Below are positions 27,828 through 36,952 of a DNA stretch of 64,000 nt, one piece after another. The notes beneath the pieces are model-generated. The model did no database searches. It saw only the letters and a list, made by a program, of their open reading frames with translations, and was not told the origin of the DNA. The stretch comes from [Flavobacterium] thermophilum (GTDB lineage: Bacteria > Bacillota > Bacilli > Bacillales > Anoxybacillaceae). Every line of letters starts with the position of its first letter. Position 1 is the first letter of the stretch. The stretch is from positions 372,001-436,000 of the forward strand of contig UGGS01000002.1 of NCBI GenBank assembly GCA_900450595.1. The letters are read 5' to 3'. The position numbers and the translations under genes were made by a program.

Positions 27828-28574
27828 TTGAGTTTTTTTCGGGAACTCGGCAGATTGGCAGGGAAAGCAACGGGAGCGGTGATAGGTGGCGCGGTGAATG
27901 TTGTCGGTGAAATAACAGGCAGCCAATGGATCAAAGAGGTAGGCGATGGCGTGAAAAAAGCGTCCGAGTTTGCCGGCGATACGTTTGGTCAAGCGGTAGA
28001 CGGTGTATGGAATACGGCGTCTGGCATCATTCAAAAAGATGAAGCGAAGATCGAAAAGGGCCTTGGAAACATCGGTGAATCGATTTCGCGCACGGCCAAA
28101 GGAGTATATCAGACGGCCAAACATACATACCAAAACGGAAAAGAGGTCTATGAAGGGCTGCGCGATGACGATGAGAAAAAGATCAAAAACGGATTGACCA
28201 ACATTGCCAAAACGGTAGCTGTAGGAACGTTGGCGGTCGGAATCGTGGATGTGATCGATGGCGCTGACCATAGCGATTGGGCAGAAAGCGATCAAGATCC
28301 GGACAACATAGGTAATGGGGCAGATGCCAATGGACATTCTATGGGTTCCTATACCGGCTATTCCGAGGTGGCAGCGAGCATCGAATCGGAGGAAAGCACG
28401 GGGACCCATCATGTCCGTCCTCACTGGGTGGAAGGACATTGGCGCGATGGGCAATGGATTGAAGGATACTGGCGCGATGGGGATGGGGATACCGATGTGA
28501 ATTTGACAGAGCAACAAGGCGGCGGCTATGAGCGGACGAATCCGGACGGGAATCCGGATAATAATTTAACATGA
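27828..28574 (+). CDS. Unrecognised protein with glycine-zipper helices and Trp-rich C-terminal repeats
   Basis: 248 residues from a TTG at 27828, selected by TGGAGGAG about 8 bases upstream; an ATG at 27792 has no such site. The first half is a set of Gly/Ala-rich amphipathic helices (ELGRLAGKATGAVIGGAVNVVG) without a signal peptide. The middle has GLGNIGESISRTAKGVYQTAKH-like helical repeats. The C-terminal part has tandem HWVEGHWRDGQWIEGYWRDGD repeats, then an Asp/Asn-rich tail. I do not recognise the family. The layout recalls secreted or toxin-like proteins, but no cognate immunity gene is evident. Confidence 0.7.
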   Translation: MSFFRELGRLAGKATGAVIGGAVNVVGEITGSQWIKEVGDGVKKASEFAGDTFGQAVDGVWNTASGIIQKDEAKIEKGLGNIGESISRTAKGVYQTAKHTYQNGKEVYEGLRDDDEKKIKNGLTNIAKTVAVGTLAVGIVDVIDGADHSDWAESDQDPDNIGNGADANGHSMGSYTGYSEVAASIESEESTGTHHVRPHWVEGHWRDGQWIEGYWRDGDGDTDVNLTEQQGGGYERTNPDGNPDNNLT

Positions 28575-28647
28575 ATGGGGGAACAGCCATCAAAATACCA
28601 AAAGGGAATTTTGTTTTTTTTGGATTTGATACAAAGGAGGAGCCGCG

Positions 28648-29634
28648 ATGGAGTGGAAGCTGACATGCGAAAAGTATCAGCAGCTATTATCGTTTATCGG
28701 GTATGGAAACTTTCCTGAGGCAAACATGATCGTTTTTGGCATTGAGGAAGGAACAGGAGGTTACGGAATTGAGGAAAATGTGGAGGCACGGATTCGTTAT
28801 TATGGAAAAAATAAGGAGGGAAAGTATGTAGACTGTTTTAATGAAAATGACCCAAGCGAAGGGTTTTGGGAATCGAGCAAGGAGGATAAAATCGCTCGTT
28901 ACCTGCGGGAGCAATACGGGAAGGAAGTCGAAGATAAGTTTTACACAAAAGGCACCTTTTTATCTACGGTGGCCCGAATTTGCCTTGCTTTAGAGTCTGA
29001 TTGGGAGCGCATTGGCAGCTGGTTTCGAACTTATCATGAGTGTCCTAGCCTCAAGGAACCAATCAAACGTTATATATTAGATGAACTGTTTACGAAACGA
29101 GACGGACTCCAAACGTGCTTAAGCGACTGGCGTCCTCTTCCACGTCCATCTACGCAAGTGTGGCCGATAGAATATACGGAGATTTGGCCGGATAATTCTA
29201 AAGAAAATCCGTATTTACAAGCATTTAGTCCGCCAAATATGGAACAAGAAATTAAGACAAGTTTTAGCCATTTCACTGCAGATGTCCATAGAAGGATGTC
29301 AGTATTAAAAAGAGCATTTGTTCATTCCCCAGCAAAGGTGATTTTATCGCTCGGAGGAGCTAATGGAGAGAAGAAAAAGGTGTTAAAAAGAATGTTCCAG
29401 CTTCAGGATCATGATTTTCATCCATTAGATGTACGAGCTGATTCTACAAACAATCTATCGTCGTACCATGCCATTGTGCCCCTTGAAAATAAAAAATTGC
29501 ATTTATTCCTGCTTCCGTTCCCGATGGCAGGAAAGGGGCTTTTCCGAAATGGAGAGGCGATGATGCATTATTATCAACAAGTCACAGAGCGTTACTTGTA
29601 TCCGATACTTGGCCGTACACAGATCGGAAGGTGA
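28648..29634 (+). CDS. Unrecognised 328-residue protein
   Basis: Well-supported gene with AAAGGAGGAG at 28633-28642. The protein is soluble and has conserved-looking blocks: EANMIVFGIEEGTGGYG near residue 25, KVILSLGGANGEKKK in the middle and LFLLPFPMAGKGLFRNGEAM near the end. The spacing of an early glycine-rich loop and a late loop after a hydrophobic strand is vaguely like uracil-DNA glycosylase-fold proteins, which I cannot confirm. It sits in accessory DNA beside a decayed pgcA copy, so a defence or element-related role is possible. Confidence 0.75.
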   Translation: MEWKLTCEKYQQLLSFIGYGNFPEANMIVFGIEEGTGGYGIEENVEARIRYYGKNKEGKYVDCFNENDPSEGFWESSKEDKIARYLREQYGKEVEDKFYTKGTFLSTVARICLALESDWERIGSWFRTYHECPSLKEPIKRYILDELFTKRDGLQTCLSDWRPLPRPSTQVWPIEYTEIWPDNSKENPYLQAFSPPNMEQEIKTSFSHFTADVHRRMSVLKRAFVHSPAKVILSLGGANGEKKKVLKRMFQLQDHDFHPLDVRADSTNNLSSYHAIVPLENKKLHLFLLPFPMAGKGLFRNGEAMMHYYQQVTERYLYPILGRTQIGR

Positions 29635-29988
29635 TGTGGGAATGGGATCGAATGACCATGCATCGTAAGGGCGGTCACCGTGGACAAGGGGATAGAATCT
29701 TTGCATTTATCATTATTTAGCCTTTTTTCGCAAAAAAACTCTAATGGTCGGCAATTTGACGAAAACATTTAAAATTGAATAGTCGTTTCAAGGTGAAAGA
29801 ATGAACGTAAAATGGCGGGGTTCCCCCTTCAGGCAGACAGTAACCTATTGATATTCTTCTAAGTCTGCCGAAAGGGGGATTTTTGATTGGAGTATTACAC
29901 TGCTATGCCTTGAAGATTTTCAAAAGTTGATAGAAGGTTGCAATCTGTTCTTAGTCTTATGTTTTTCGGATCGGTGCGCAGTCTCCTC
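29635..29988. other. Intergenic stretch with one terminator
   Basis: No gene is seen. It holds a terminator at 29822-29884 and short direct homology to nothing recognised before the pgcA remnant begins near 29989. Confidence 0.5.
29822..29884 (+). terminator. Long imperfect terminator hairpin
   Basis: TCCCCCTTCAGGCAGAC pairs with GTCTGCCGAAAGGGGGA (15 of 17 positions) and is followed by TTTTTG. Confidence 0.75.
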
Positions 29989-30055
29989 AGGCATTTGGCT
30001 TTGAGAACATGACGTTGGTAAAAGAATAGGGACTTGCCGAAAAACGGCGTTATAT

Positions 30056-31942
30056 CTCACATTTCGCACCCTCCCAACGAAAATCGGGAGGATTTTTTCG
30101 TTCCGATGTCGAATGAATCCTTGACACACAAGGAAAGTGAAGGAGTTTTTCTCTCATGAACGTTCAAGTCAAAAAGGTCTATCGTAATGATTATTTGAAT
30201 ATAATAAGTGCCCTATTCAAGAAACTGGGCCTGCCCCAATTGATTGACCATCTCGTTCCCGTTGATCCACAGTGCCAGACTCGAGTCAGCGATGCCGTTC
30301 AGGCCATCATCTACAATATGTTTGACGGCCGGCAAGCCCTCGTTCACGTGGAACGATGGGCTCAGGAGATCGATCTAGAGAAACTCATCCGTCCCGATCT
30401 CCATCCTTCCTGGTTGAACGACGATGCGTTGGCCCGTCATCTCGATCGCCTGTATGAGGCTGGCATTCACAACGTCATCAGCACTTGCTTGATTCATATT
30501 TATCGCAAAGAAGGCCTTTCCCTCCGAGCCTTCCACGCCGATACGACGGACAAGACCGTTTACGGCGCGTATGAATCGGCCTCATTAGAGGCTTTGCAGA
30601 TCACACATGGCTATAACCGCCATCATCGTTGGCAAAAACAGATCGGTTTCGGACTGGTCGGCAACGAGGACGGCATCCCGTTTTACGGCGATGTGCACGA
30701 CGGCAACCTGCCTGACAAAACGTGGAATCCGGAGGTGCTGTCCCGTGTCCACGAACAGCTCAAACAAGCCAAGATGGAAGACGAATGGATTTACGTGGCC
30801 GATTCCGCCGCGATGACGAAAGAGACCCTGGCGCAAACCAAAGCGGCCAACGCCTTTTTGATCACCCGAGGCCCTTCGTCGCTTCGGATCGTGAAACGGG
30901 CATTAGCGGAGGCCGATTCGCCTCACATCCCGTGGAGCGAACCCTTTACCCTGGCGGAGAGAAACGGCGCCACGTATCGGGTATGGGAAACATCCTCCAC
31001 CTATGAAGGCCACCCCGTTCGGCTGATCGTCGTCGAATCGAGTGCGCTCGACCAGCGAAAAGGAAAGACGCTCGAAAAAGAACGAACCAAAGAAGCGGAG
31101 CTTCTTCGCGAGGAACAAGCCCATTGGGAGCGCCACCCTTTCTCGTGCCGGGAAGACGCTGAACAAGCCTTGGCGTCCCTCAAGATGTCCCTTCGCCCCC
31201 GGTTTCATCGGGTTGAGGCCGCGGTCGAAGAGATCGTACGCCCGAAAAAACGGCGCGGACGGCCGAAAAAAGGGGCGGAACCCGAGGTGGAGACGCGGTA
31301 TTTCTTGCACCTTGACGTCGAATTCGACCAAGACGCGTGGGAACAGGCGAGACGGAAAGCGTCCCGGTTTGTCCTCGTCACGACCGTTCCGGAGGAATGG
31401 AAGGGCCAACAAATGGATGCCCAAGAGATCTTGAAGCTATATAAAGGGCAGATCTCGGTGGAAATGAACTTCGCTTTTTTGAAAGACCCTTTTTTCACGG
31501 ATGAGATCTATGTCAAAAAGCCAGAACGAGTTGCGGTATTGGGCTATTTGTTTCTCTTGGCCTTGGCCATTTACCGCGTCTTTCAGCGCCGGGTGCGCCA
31601 GTTCATCACACCCGAACACCCATTAAAGGGCGCCGGAGGCCGCAAGCTGACCCGACCGACGGGGCAGGCGATTTTCCAGCTGTTTCAATATGTGAACGTC
31701 GTCCTCCTGGAGCTGCCGGATGGACGCATCCAACGCTCACTGGATCGCTCCCTCACCCCTGAACAACGAAGGATTCTGCAGGGGTTGGGGCTGGATGAGA
31801 GCATTTACGTGTAACGTCATACGGAACGACCAGCGATGGTAAAAAAAGGATAGCCATCGCTCGTCGTGTTGGTCAAAAAGTTATTCTGAAAAACTAAATA
31901 AAAAATCCTTTGTTTTGACCTTGTTAGGGTGCGAAATGTGAG
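30056..31942 (+). mobile_element. IS1634-family element (1887 bp)
   Basis: Terminal inverted repeats CTCACATTTCGCACCCT at 30056-30072 and its perfect complement ending at 31942. A 6-bp target duplication TTATAT lies at 30050-30055 and 31943-31948. The element is inserted in a pgcA remnant. A 150-bp MITE with related ends is at 54370, and a lone copy of the same end is at 40551. Confidence 0.93.
30156..31814 (+). CDS. IS1634-family transposase
   Basis: 552-residue DDE transposase of the IS4-superfamily type. The catalytic residues are in FHADTTDKTVYG (Asp), YVADSAAM (Asp) and YKGQISVEMNFAFLKDP (Glu, with the Y-x-x-x-x-x-E signature). A basic RPKKRRGRPKKG stretch lies mid-protein. Full length, with a GGAG-type site at 30140-30145. 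Codon use is GC-rich, matching the host backbone. Confidence 0.95.
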   Translation: MNVQVKKVYRNDYLNIISALFKKLGLPQLIDHLVPVDPQCQTRVSDAVQAIIYNMFDGRQALVHVERWAQEIDLEKLIRPDLHPSWLNDDALARHLDRLYEAGIHNVISTCLIHIYRKEGLSLRAFHADTTDKTVYGAYESASLEALQITHGYNRHHRWQKQIGFGLVGNEDGIPFYGDVHDGNLPDKTWNPEVLSRVHEQLKQAKMEDEWIYVADSAAMTKETLAQTKAANAFLITRGPSSLRIVKRALAEADSPHIPWSEPFTLAERNGATYRVWETSSTYEGHPVRLIVVESSALDQRKGKTLEKERTKEAELLREEQAHWERHPFSCREDAEQALASLKMSLRPRFHRVEAAVEEIVRPKKRRGRPKKGAEPEVETRYFLHLDVEFDQDAWEQARRKASRFVLVTTVPEEWKGQQMDAQEILKLYKGQISVEMNFAFLKDPFFTDEIYVKKPERVAVLGYLFLLALAIYRVFQRRVRQFITPEHPLKGAGGRKLTRPTGQAIFQLFQYVNVVLLELPDGRIQRSLDRSLTPEQRRILQGLGLDESIYV

Positions 31943-32165
31943 TTATATGGAAAATGATCGTGATGTAAGAAATCGACCGGACGGTTGCGGCTCTGCCCGT
32001 TAACTAGGTTTAAATTTATTGACGAGAAGATAAACGAGTTTGAGCGAACGAAAACATACAAACAAGTTCCAATTCGGTTATAAGGGCTGTATCGCTTTTG
32101 TTTGTGAAACCTTTCGTTTTTCTTCTTCGTAAATGACAATAAAACACTACTGAGGAAGTGATGGG

Positions 32166-33164
32166 ATGTTAACGGCAAGCTTGCAGCAAAAAATAAAAAG
32201 ATATAAAGATATTTATGCTCAGTTGAAAGATGAACTCAAATGGAAGGTGCCCGATCAGCGCATATTAATGACGGTAGCCTCTATGTATGTAGTCAACCAC
32301 CGAGAGTTTCAACTGCGACGCATTCTTCGCCTCAGCAATTACATAAAAGAACAAGTTGGCATGTTCTCTGCATTAAAATCATATCATCGTTTTCCAACAG
32401 CAGCGGTGCTTGATATTCGCTTTGAAAGGCCAGAGGAAAAATTTCATGAATTACTTAACTTGTATGAGAAATGTATTCAGTTGGGGTTTGGTAGAGGCGC
32501 ATTTACCTATTTAGCAGCTTTGGCACTCATGTCCACTGTGGAGGATCATAACGATTACCAAGAAAAGCTGGAAAAGTCACTAGCCGTTTATAAGGGAATG
32601 AAAGCAAAGCATTTTTTCTTAACTTCAAGCAGTGACTACCCTCTCGCGGTCTTGTTGGCGAATACAGGAGAAGATGTGAATAAGCTGCAGGATAGAATGG
32701 AGTCGTTTTACGAAAAACTGTCTGCACGTGGGTTTCGAAAGGGGAATGACTTGCAGTTTCTCAGCCATATTCTGTCCTTAAACAAAGAGACAGAAACAGA
32801 TTTATTCGTTGAGCGTTGCGTGAGGATACTGGATTTGTTCAAACAATCAGGAACGAAACTAAAAGCGATGCACTATCCTGCGATTGGGCTATTGGCTTTC
32901 GTTGATGAATGGGAGAAAGAGATACCGACGATTCAGCAGATGATAAATAAGCTTCATTCCGAAAAAGTTTTCAAATGGCATAAAGATATCAATATTATGA
33001 TGTCAGTGAATATTTTTATGAGCGATAAAATGGAGAATGCAAAGTTGTTAGAAACAGAGATATATACGGCGATGGAAACAATCATTCAAGCTCAGCAAGC
33101 CGCTTTTATTGCCGTTTTGGCAGCAGTTGCAGCAACTTCCTCATCAGGGGGAGGAGAAGGATAA
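32166..33164 (+). CDS. DUF4003 family protein
   Basis: 332-residue, mostly helical soluble protein resembling DUF4003: LRRILRLSNYIKEQVGMFSALKSYHRFPTAAVLD, then YEKCIQLGFGRGAFTYLAALAL, a KHFFLTSSSDYPLAVLLA block and a C-terminal Ala-rich helix ending SSSGGGEG, typical of these proteins. Members are common in Bacillus and have no proven function. AGGAAGTGATGGG precedes the ATG. It lies between the pgcA and galE remnants. Confidence 0.8.
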   Translation: MLTASLQQKIKRYKDIYAQLKDELKWKVPDQRILMTVASMYVVNHREFQLRRILRLSNYIKEQVGMFSALKSYHRFPTAAVLDIRFERPEEKFHELLNLYEKCIQLGFGRGAFTYLAALALMSTVEDHNDYQEKLEKSLAVYKGMKAKHFFLTSSSDYPLAVLLANTGEDVNKLQDRMESFYEKLSARGFRKGNDLQFLSHILSLNKETETDLFVERCVRILDLFKQSGTKLKAMHYPAIGLLAFVDEWEKEIPTIQQMINKLHSEKVFKWHKDINIMMSVNIFMSDKMENAKLLETEIYTAMETIIQAQQAAFIAVLAAVAATSSSGGGEG

Positions 33165-33305
33165 TATCTTTCTTATGAAGTGCGTTTTGGTGTAGTGATT
33201 TTACAAAAATTCCTATGGGCGGATGATAAATTGGAGATAGACGAGAAGGATGGGGCTGACCTATAAGTGTCTGATTTCATGGGCTGGGTGCTTGACACTT
33301 GTCGA

Positions 33306-33519
33306 AGGCTATTCCGTCAACGAAGTCATGGAAACATATGAAAAAGTAACCCACCGCAACGCCGTCATTGAATCCACCGACCGCCGCCCGGGCGACCCGG
33401 CGCGCCTTGTCGCATCCTCGCAAAAAATTTATGAAGAGTTGGGATGGAAAGCGGAATATTCGTTGGAACAAATCATCGAAAGCGCGTGGAAATGGCATAA
33501 ATACAGAGCCTCCTGTTGA
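33306..33519 (+). pseudogene. galE 3' fragment, remnant 1
   Basis: The frame reads GYSVNEVMETYEKVTHRNAV and continues to the C-terminus of GalE, closely matching residues from about 256 of the intact copy. The N-terminal four fifths is missing. The join is preceded by GGGTGCTTGACACTTGTCGAA, similar to the sequence before remnant 3. Confidence 0.88.
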
Positions 33520-34057
33520 ATAAGTTTCGGCAGGAGACATTTTTCTGACACCGCATGTCGCTTTATGTTGGCCTTATTCGGCAGCTATCGAAGCCCTTCC
33601 AATTCCGCTTTCAGTGTCTCCAACAGTTTTTTTCGCTCTTGTCTTGACGTTCCGCTTCTTTTGGACTGTACACAACACATAGCGCTGACACGCCTCGCTA
33701 TCTCCAGTGGTGATCTCTTTGACATATAAATTTTCCCAAACTTGGTGGTACTGGCTACGACAGCTCATCGCTTCTTCCGTGATGTCCTTCCCGGACCGCA
33801 TTTTTCCACACACGATATAATGCCCATCCAGATTTTAAGTTTTGCTGACAACAAATTCCACTCATAAATCGCTTTTAAATTTACTTTGTTATCAGAATCC
33901 AATATAAAGAGATCACAGATGAATCAATCAAGGAAGCGATTGTGTTACGACGAACGAAAACATATGATCAACAGCAAAAGGGTGTAATGTATAGTGTATG
34001 CTTGCAAAGCTGTCTCGTTTGATTTTCATGTCATGTGGAGAAAATGGGTAGTGGACA
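33520..34057. other. Gap with a transposase remnant
   Basis: No intact gene is seen. The first 320 bases hold a decayed transposase on the minus strand (separate entry). The remaining 200 bases are AT-rich with no recognised content, apart from forming the upstream region of the ATPase gene. Confidence 0.5.
33580..33850 (-). pseudogene. Frameshifted transposase fragment, IS1634-like
   Basis: Minus-strand frames read YHQVWENLYVKEITTGDSEACQRYVLC and, after a frameshift, QERKKLLETLKAELEGL. This pattern (an ERYVVC-like block followed by a charged helix) is found mid-protein in IS1634-type transposases. No ends are visible. Confidence 0.5.
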
Positions 34058-34132
34058 ATGTTCAAAGGAATAGAAATCATTATACGTTTATATTATGATG
34101 GTGTTAAATGGACGATATTTATTGGAGTGATG

Positions 34133-35488
34133 ATGGTGAAACTGACATTCACTAATATTGGTATGGTGGAAAAGGCGGAAATTGAGTTAAATGGCTTAGT
34201 ATGCATTGCGGGCGAAAACGATACTGGAAAGAGTACTGTTGGTAAATTGTTATTTTCGATTGTCTATGCGCTTAATCATTTTGAGGAAATGTTTGAACAA
34301 GATCGCACCCATTATTTATTAAATCAAGCAGAACTGTTTTATTTCAGGCTTCGCCGCTTAATTCGTTTATCTGACGAAGATCGTTTGTTTTTTGGAGTGG
34401 AATTTCAACATGAATTATCGCATTGGCTTAATTCTGAGGAAAATGTGACGGAGAAATTAACAGCAACAATTGAGAAGCGTCTATTGAAATTAGAACATTT
34501 GCACTTAGATGAAGAAGGAAAGAACCTATTAGCGGATATGCTCACGGAAACCATTGACTTTTTGAATGTTGCTCGTGATGAGGAAAAAATAAAACAAGAA
34601 GCAGTGGAAATGGTCATGAGAAGCGAATTTCAAAAATCCATTTCGCGCCTTCACAATGAAAACGCTGAGTCGTTTGTTTCCATTACGGAAAATCATCAAG
34701 AAATTCTTTGGATGGCTTTAAAAAACAGTCGCTTGACGGAATTTAAGTTGGGAGATCCTCTCTACTATAAGGATGTTATTTATATTGAATCTCCATTTGT
34801 ATTTTACTTTATCGATTTGCTGCAACGATTTATGGCTAGACGCCTAATGCAAAGAACAAATCGGGACCAAAGCATTCCATATCATTTAAAAGATTTATTT
34901 GAAAAGTTGAAATCGAAAAATCCGCAAATGTTTTCGATGTCAGAACATATTGCGAAAGATGCAAGTGAAAATTCACTATATCATTCTCAACTTGAGAGCT
35001 TAATGGGCGGGAAAATGTATTATAAAGAGATGGAAGATGAATTTGTTTTTCAACGGTCAGGCGGGCAGGAAGAAAAGTTTGCATTAATGAATACAGCCAC
35101 AGGAATTAAAGCGCTGGGAATTTTTCAATTGTTGTTGCAGTCGGGATGGTTGACGAAGAGAACGCTTCTTATCATTGATGAACCTGAAGTTCACTTGCAT
35201 CCTAGCTGGCAAATAGAGTATGCGCGAATTTTGGTCGAGCTAGCCAAAAGTGAAGGTGTCCATATATTAGTAAATTCCCATAGTCCATATTTTATCGAAG
35301 CTCTTAAAGTTTATAGTGACCAAAAGGGGCTTGAAGAGGATATGAAATTTTATCATGCCCAAAAAATTAGTACGTCTTCATCCGTCATTCGAGATGTTAC
35401 GAATCAGCTCGAGGAAGTTTTTCAGTTATTGACAGAACCTTTTCACCGATTAGAAGAGGAGACATTGCAGGATGATGAAGATAGATGA
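34133..35488 (+). CDS. OLD-like AAA ATPase, first gene of a candidate defence pair
   Basis: 451-residue ABC/SMC-type ATPase. The N-terminus has VKLTFTNIGMVEKAEIELNG and a Walker A GENDTGKST; a long helical insert follows. The C-terminal half has an SGGQEEKF signature-like segment, Walker B LLIIDEPEVHLHPSW and the His loop NSHSPYFIEAL. This is the architecture of ATPases in OLD, PARIS, Gabija and retron-linked systems, but no nuclease domain is fused. The ATG at 34133 is chosen over 34058 because TTGGAG lies at 34123-34127. It overlaps the next gene by 17 bases, which indicates coupled translation. Confidence 0.88.
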   Translation: MVKLTFTNIGMVEKAEIELNGLVCIAGENDTGKSTVGKLLFSIVYALNHFEEMFEQDRTHYLLNQAELFYFRLRRLIRLSDEDRLFFGVEFQHELSHWLNSEENVTEKLTATIEKRLLKLEHLHLDEEGKNLLADMLTETIDFLNVARDEEKIKQEAVEMVMRSEFQKSISRLHNENAESFVSITENHQEILWMALKNSRLTEFKLGDPLYYKDVIYIESPFVFYFIDLLQRFMARRLMQRTNRDQSIPYHLKDLFEKLKSKNPQMFSMSEHIAKDASENSLYHSQLESLMGGKMYYKEMEDEFVFQRSGGQEEKFALMNTATGIKALGIFQLLLQSGWLTKRTLLIIDEPEVHLHPSWQIEYARILVELAKSEGVHILVNSHSPYFIEALKVYSDQKGLEEDMKFYHAQKISTSSSVIRDVTNQLEEVFQLLTEPFHRLEEETLQDDEDR

Positions 35489-36029
35489 GTTAAAAGACCT
35501 ATTACAAAGCAAATACAGAGAATTTTTTCAATCCATCGAGGACATCAGCAGGGATGATCAAAATAACGAAAGTCTTTGTTCTTCTCCATTTGTTTGTTTA
35601 GCATTTGATAATGCTGTTCAAGATTTGGCAAGCAAAAAGGGGGAAGATGCATTAAAATCCCCCGACCTTCTTCATATTCAAGATAATCAATTGCTTTTTG
35701 TAGAATTTAAGAACGGCAAAATTGATAAAAAAGAACGGCAAAGCCTTAGACTGAAGGCAATCGAGGGACCTTTTATAGGTCTATATGAAATGATAAAAGA
35801 ACATGATCCTTCTATATCATTTCATGACATCGTCAAAATAGATAAAGTATATTACGTTGTGTACAATGAGGAAAAAAATCCTCAGAAAAGAACAGCTGGG
35901 TTACAAAGACATTTGGAAGGACAACAAATTCGTTTTTCTTTAAAAAAATATAAAGGTACTTTTATGAAGGATGTGAAAACAATATGTGCAACCGTATTTT
36001 TAGAATCTGTTGTTTCGAAGTGGAAATAG
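35472..36029 (+). CDS. Small PD-(D/E)XK-like nuclease, partner of the ATPase
   Basis: 185-residue protein with a likely PD-(D/E)XK core: PDLLHIQDNQLLFVEFKNGK has the Asp, then Glu-X-Lys after a hydrophobic strand, and a preceding helix (SSPFVCLAFDNAVQDLA) could carry the acidic residue of motif 1. This is read by eye and not confirmed. No membrane segment. The GTG/ATG start sits inside the end of the ATPase gene. Gene order and overlap fit a two-gene anti-phage or anti-plasmid module in which the ATPase senses and the nuclease acts; I cannot match it to a named system. Confidence 0.7.
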   Translation: MMKIDELKDLLQSKYREFFQSIEDISRDDQNNESLCSSPFVCLAFDNAVQDLASKKGEDALKSPDLLHIQDNQLLFVEFKNGKIDKKERQSLRLKAIEGPFIGLYEMIKEHDPSISFHDIVKIDKVYYVVYNEEKNPQKRTAGLQRHLEGQQIRFSLKKYKGTFMKDVKTICATVFLESVVSKWK

Positions 36030-36091
36030 ATGAAGAGTGTCTGTGATTGATTAAAAGTTTAGTAGTTTTCATCATCGATGGTGCTAGGGTT

Positions 36092-36108
36092 GGTGCCTGT
36101 CACCGCCC
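36092..36108. repeat. Junction repeat, copy 1
   Basis: GGTGCCTGTCACCGCCC. Identical to 36936-36952, and similar to 36286-36300. Confidence 0.7.
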
Positions 36109-36285
36109 GGAATTTGTCAAAATATTGGTAATTGAAAGATAAAGGGGAGGGTATTACAATGATGGATAAGAACTAATGTTCTGTGATTGGGAGGGATGGA
36201 TGAGTGACGGTGAAGATTTTAAGCATTGGGTTAAGGGGGTTAGAAGGGTATCGGGTGCAGGTGGAGGTGCCTAGGATTGTGCAGC

Positions 36286-36300
36286 GTGCCTGTCACGCCC
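36286..36300. repeat. Junction repeat, copy 2 (variant)
   Basis: GTGCCTGTCACGCCC, directly at the left edge of the Rpn-family fragment. Confidence 0.65.
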
Positions 36301-36302
36301 CG

Positions 36303-36763
36303 ATAACTTCCGTTTTTTCACCGTCGAGCTGCGCAAACAAAACTGGCGTCATTATATTCGCAACGACAACCCGATCGCCGCTGCGCTGTTAAGCAAAATG
36401 GGGTATACTGAAAGTGAACGAATTGAATTGAAAAAACAATTTTTACGCATGCTTGTGCGCATGGAATTAGACGAAGCAAAGCAACGATTGTTAATCGGCT
36501 TTTTCGAAACATATGTGCAACTGTCGGATGAAGAAGAACAACAATTACGAAACGAGGTGAACAAGATGGAAACGAAAGAAAAAGAACAAGTGCTCGAATT
36601 GTTAATTTCGTATGAGCAAAAAGGATTAAAAGAGGGTGTAAAAAAAGGATTACAACAAGAAAAGCGACAAATTGCGAAAAAGATGTTGGTAAAAGGGTAC
36701 GACATCCAAACGATTCACGAATTAACCGAACTGCCGATTGAAGAGATTGAAAAATTGAAATAA
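36303..36763 (+). pseudogene. Rpn-family nuclease/transposase, C-terminal fragment
   Basis: The frame is open from about 36303 and reads RFFTVELRKQNWRHYIRNDNPIAAALLSKMGY, then the C-terminal helices with EKGLKEGVKKGLQQEKRQIAKKMLVKGYD and ELPIEEIEKLK, characteristic of the Rpn/YhgA-like recombination-promoting nuclease family. The PD-(D/E)XK catalytic half is missing. A 121-residue peptide could still start at the ATG at 36398, but lacks the active site. Confidence 0.78.
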
Positions 36764-36935
36764 GGGTGTGATTGTGATGTTTAACAGAGAGCCATCGATT
36801 GCCCCTCTGTCATTTTTTTAAAGTGGTATGTAGCAGTAAGGCGGTATTTAGCAAATATGAGGATTTAGCGAGGGGAAGGAAACGATGTGCGCAATGCGGG
36901 TCTCGGTGCCGCATAGCCCCGCTACCAGAGGGTTT

Positions 36936-36952
36936 GGTGCCTGTCACCGCCC
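36936..36952. repeat. Junction repeat, copy 3
   Basis: GGTGCCTGTCACCGCCC, directly before the ComM fragment. Confidence 0.7.

Larger units (their letters stand above)
29989..32085 (+). pseudogene. Decayed pgcA copy, split by IS1634
   Basis: The stretch 29989-30055 matches intact pgcA in two pieces (GCATTTGGCTTTGAGAAC with pgcA 25627-25644 region, and CTTGCCGAAAAACGGC with 25912-25927). After the IS1634, 31943-32085 continues with the following pgcA sequence: AAAATGATCGTGATGT and then TTTAAATTTATTGACGAGAAG, matching 25934 to about 26090. So one gene remnant, already carrying internal deletions, was hit by the IS. It shows that a second pgcA once lay here. Confidence 0.8.
36030..36302. other. 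Short junction region with repeats
   Basis: No gene is seen. It contains two of the GGTGCCTGTCACC-type repeats (36092-36108 and 36286-36300), the second ending where the Rpn fragment begins. Confidence 0.5.

Noticed and set aside
27696..28517. 273-codon minus-strand frame
   Set aside because: Shadow of the Trp-repeat protein gene, which has the good ribosome site.
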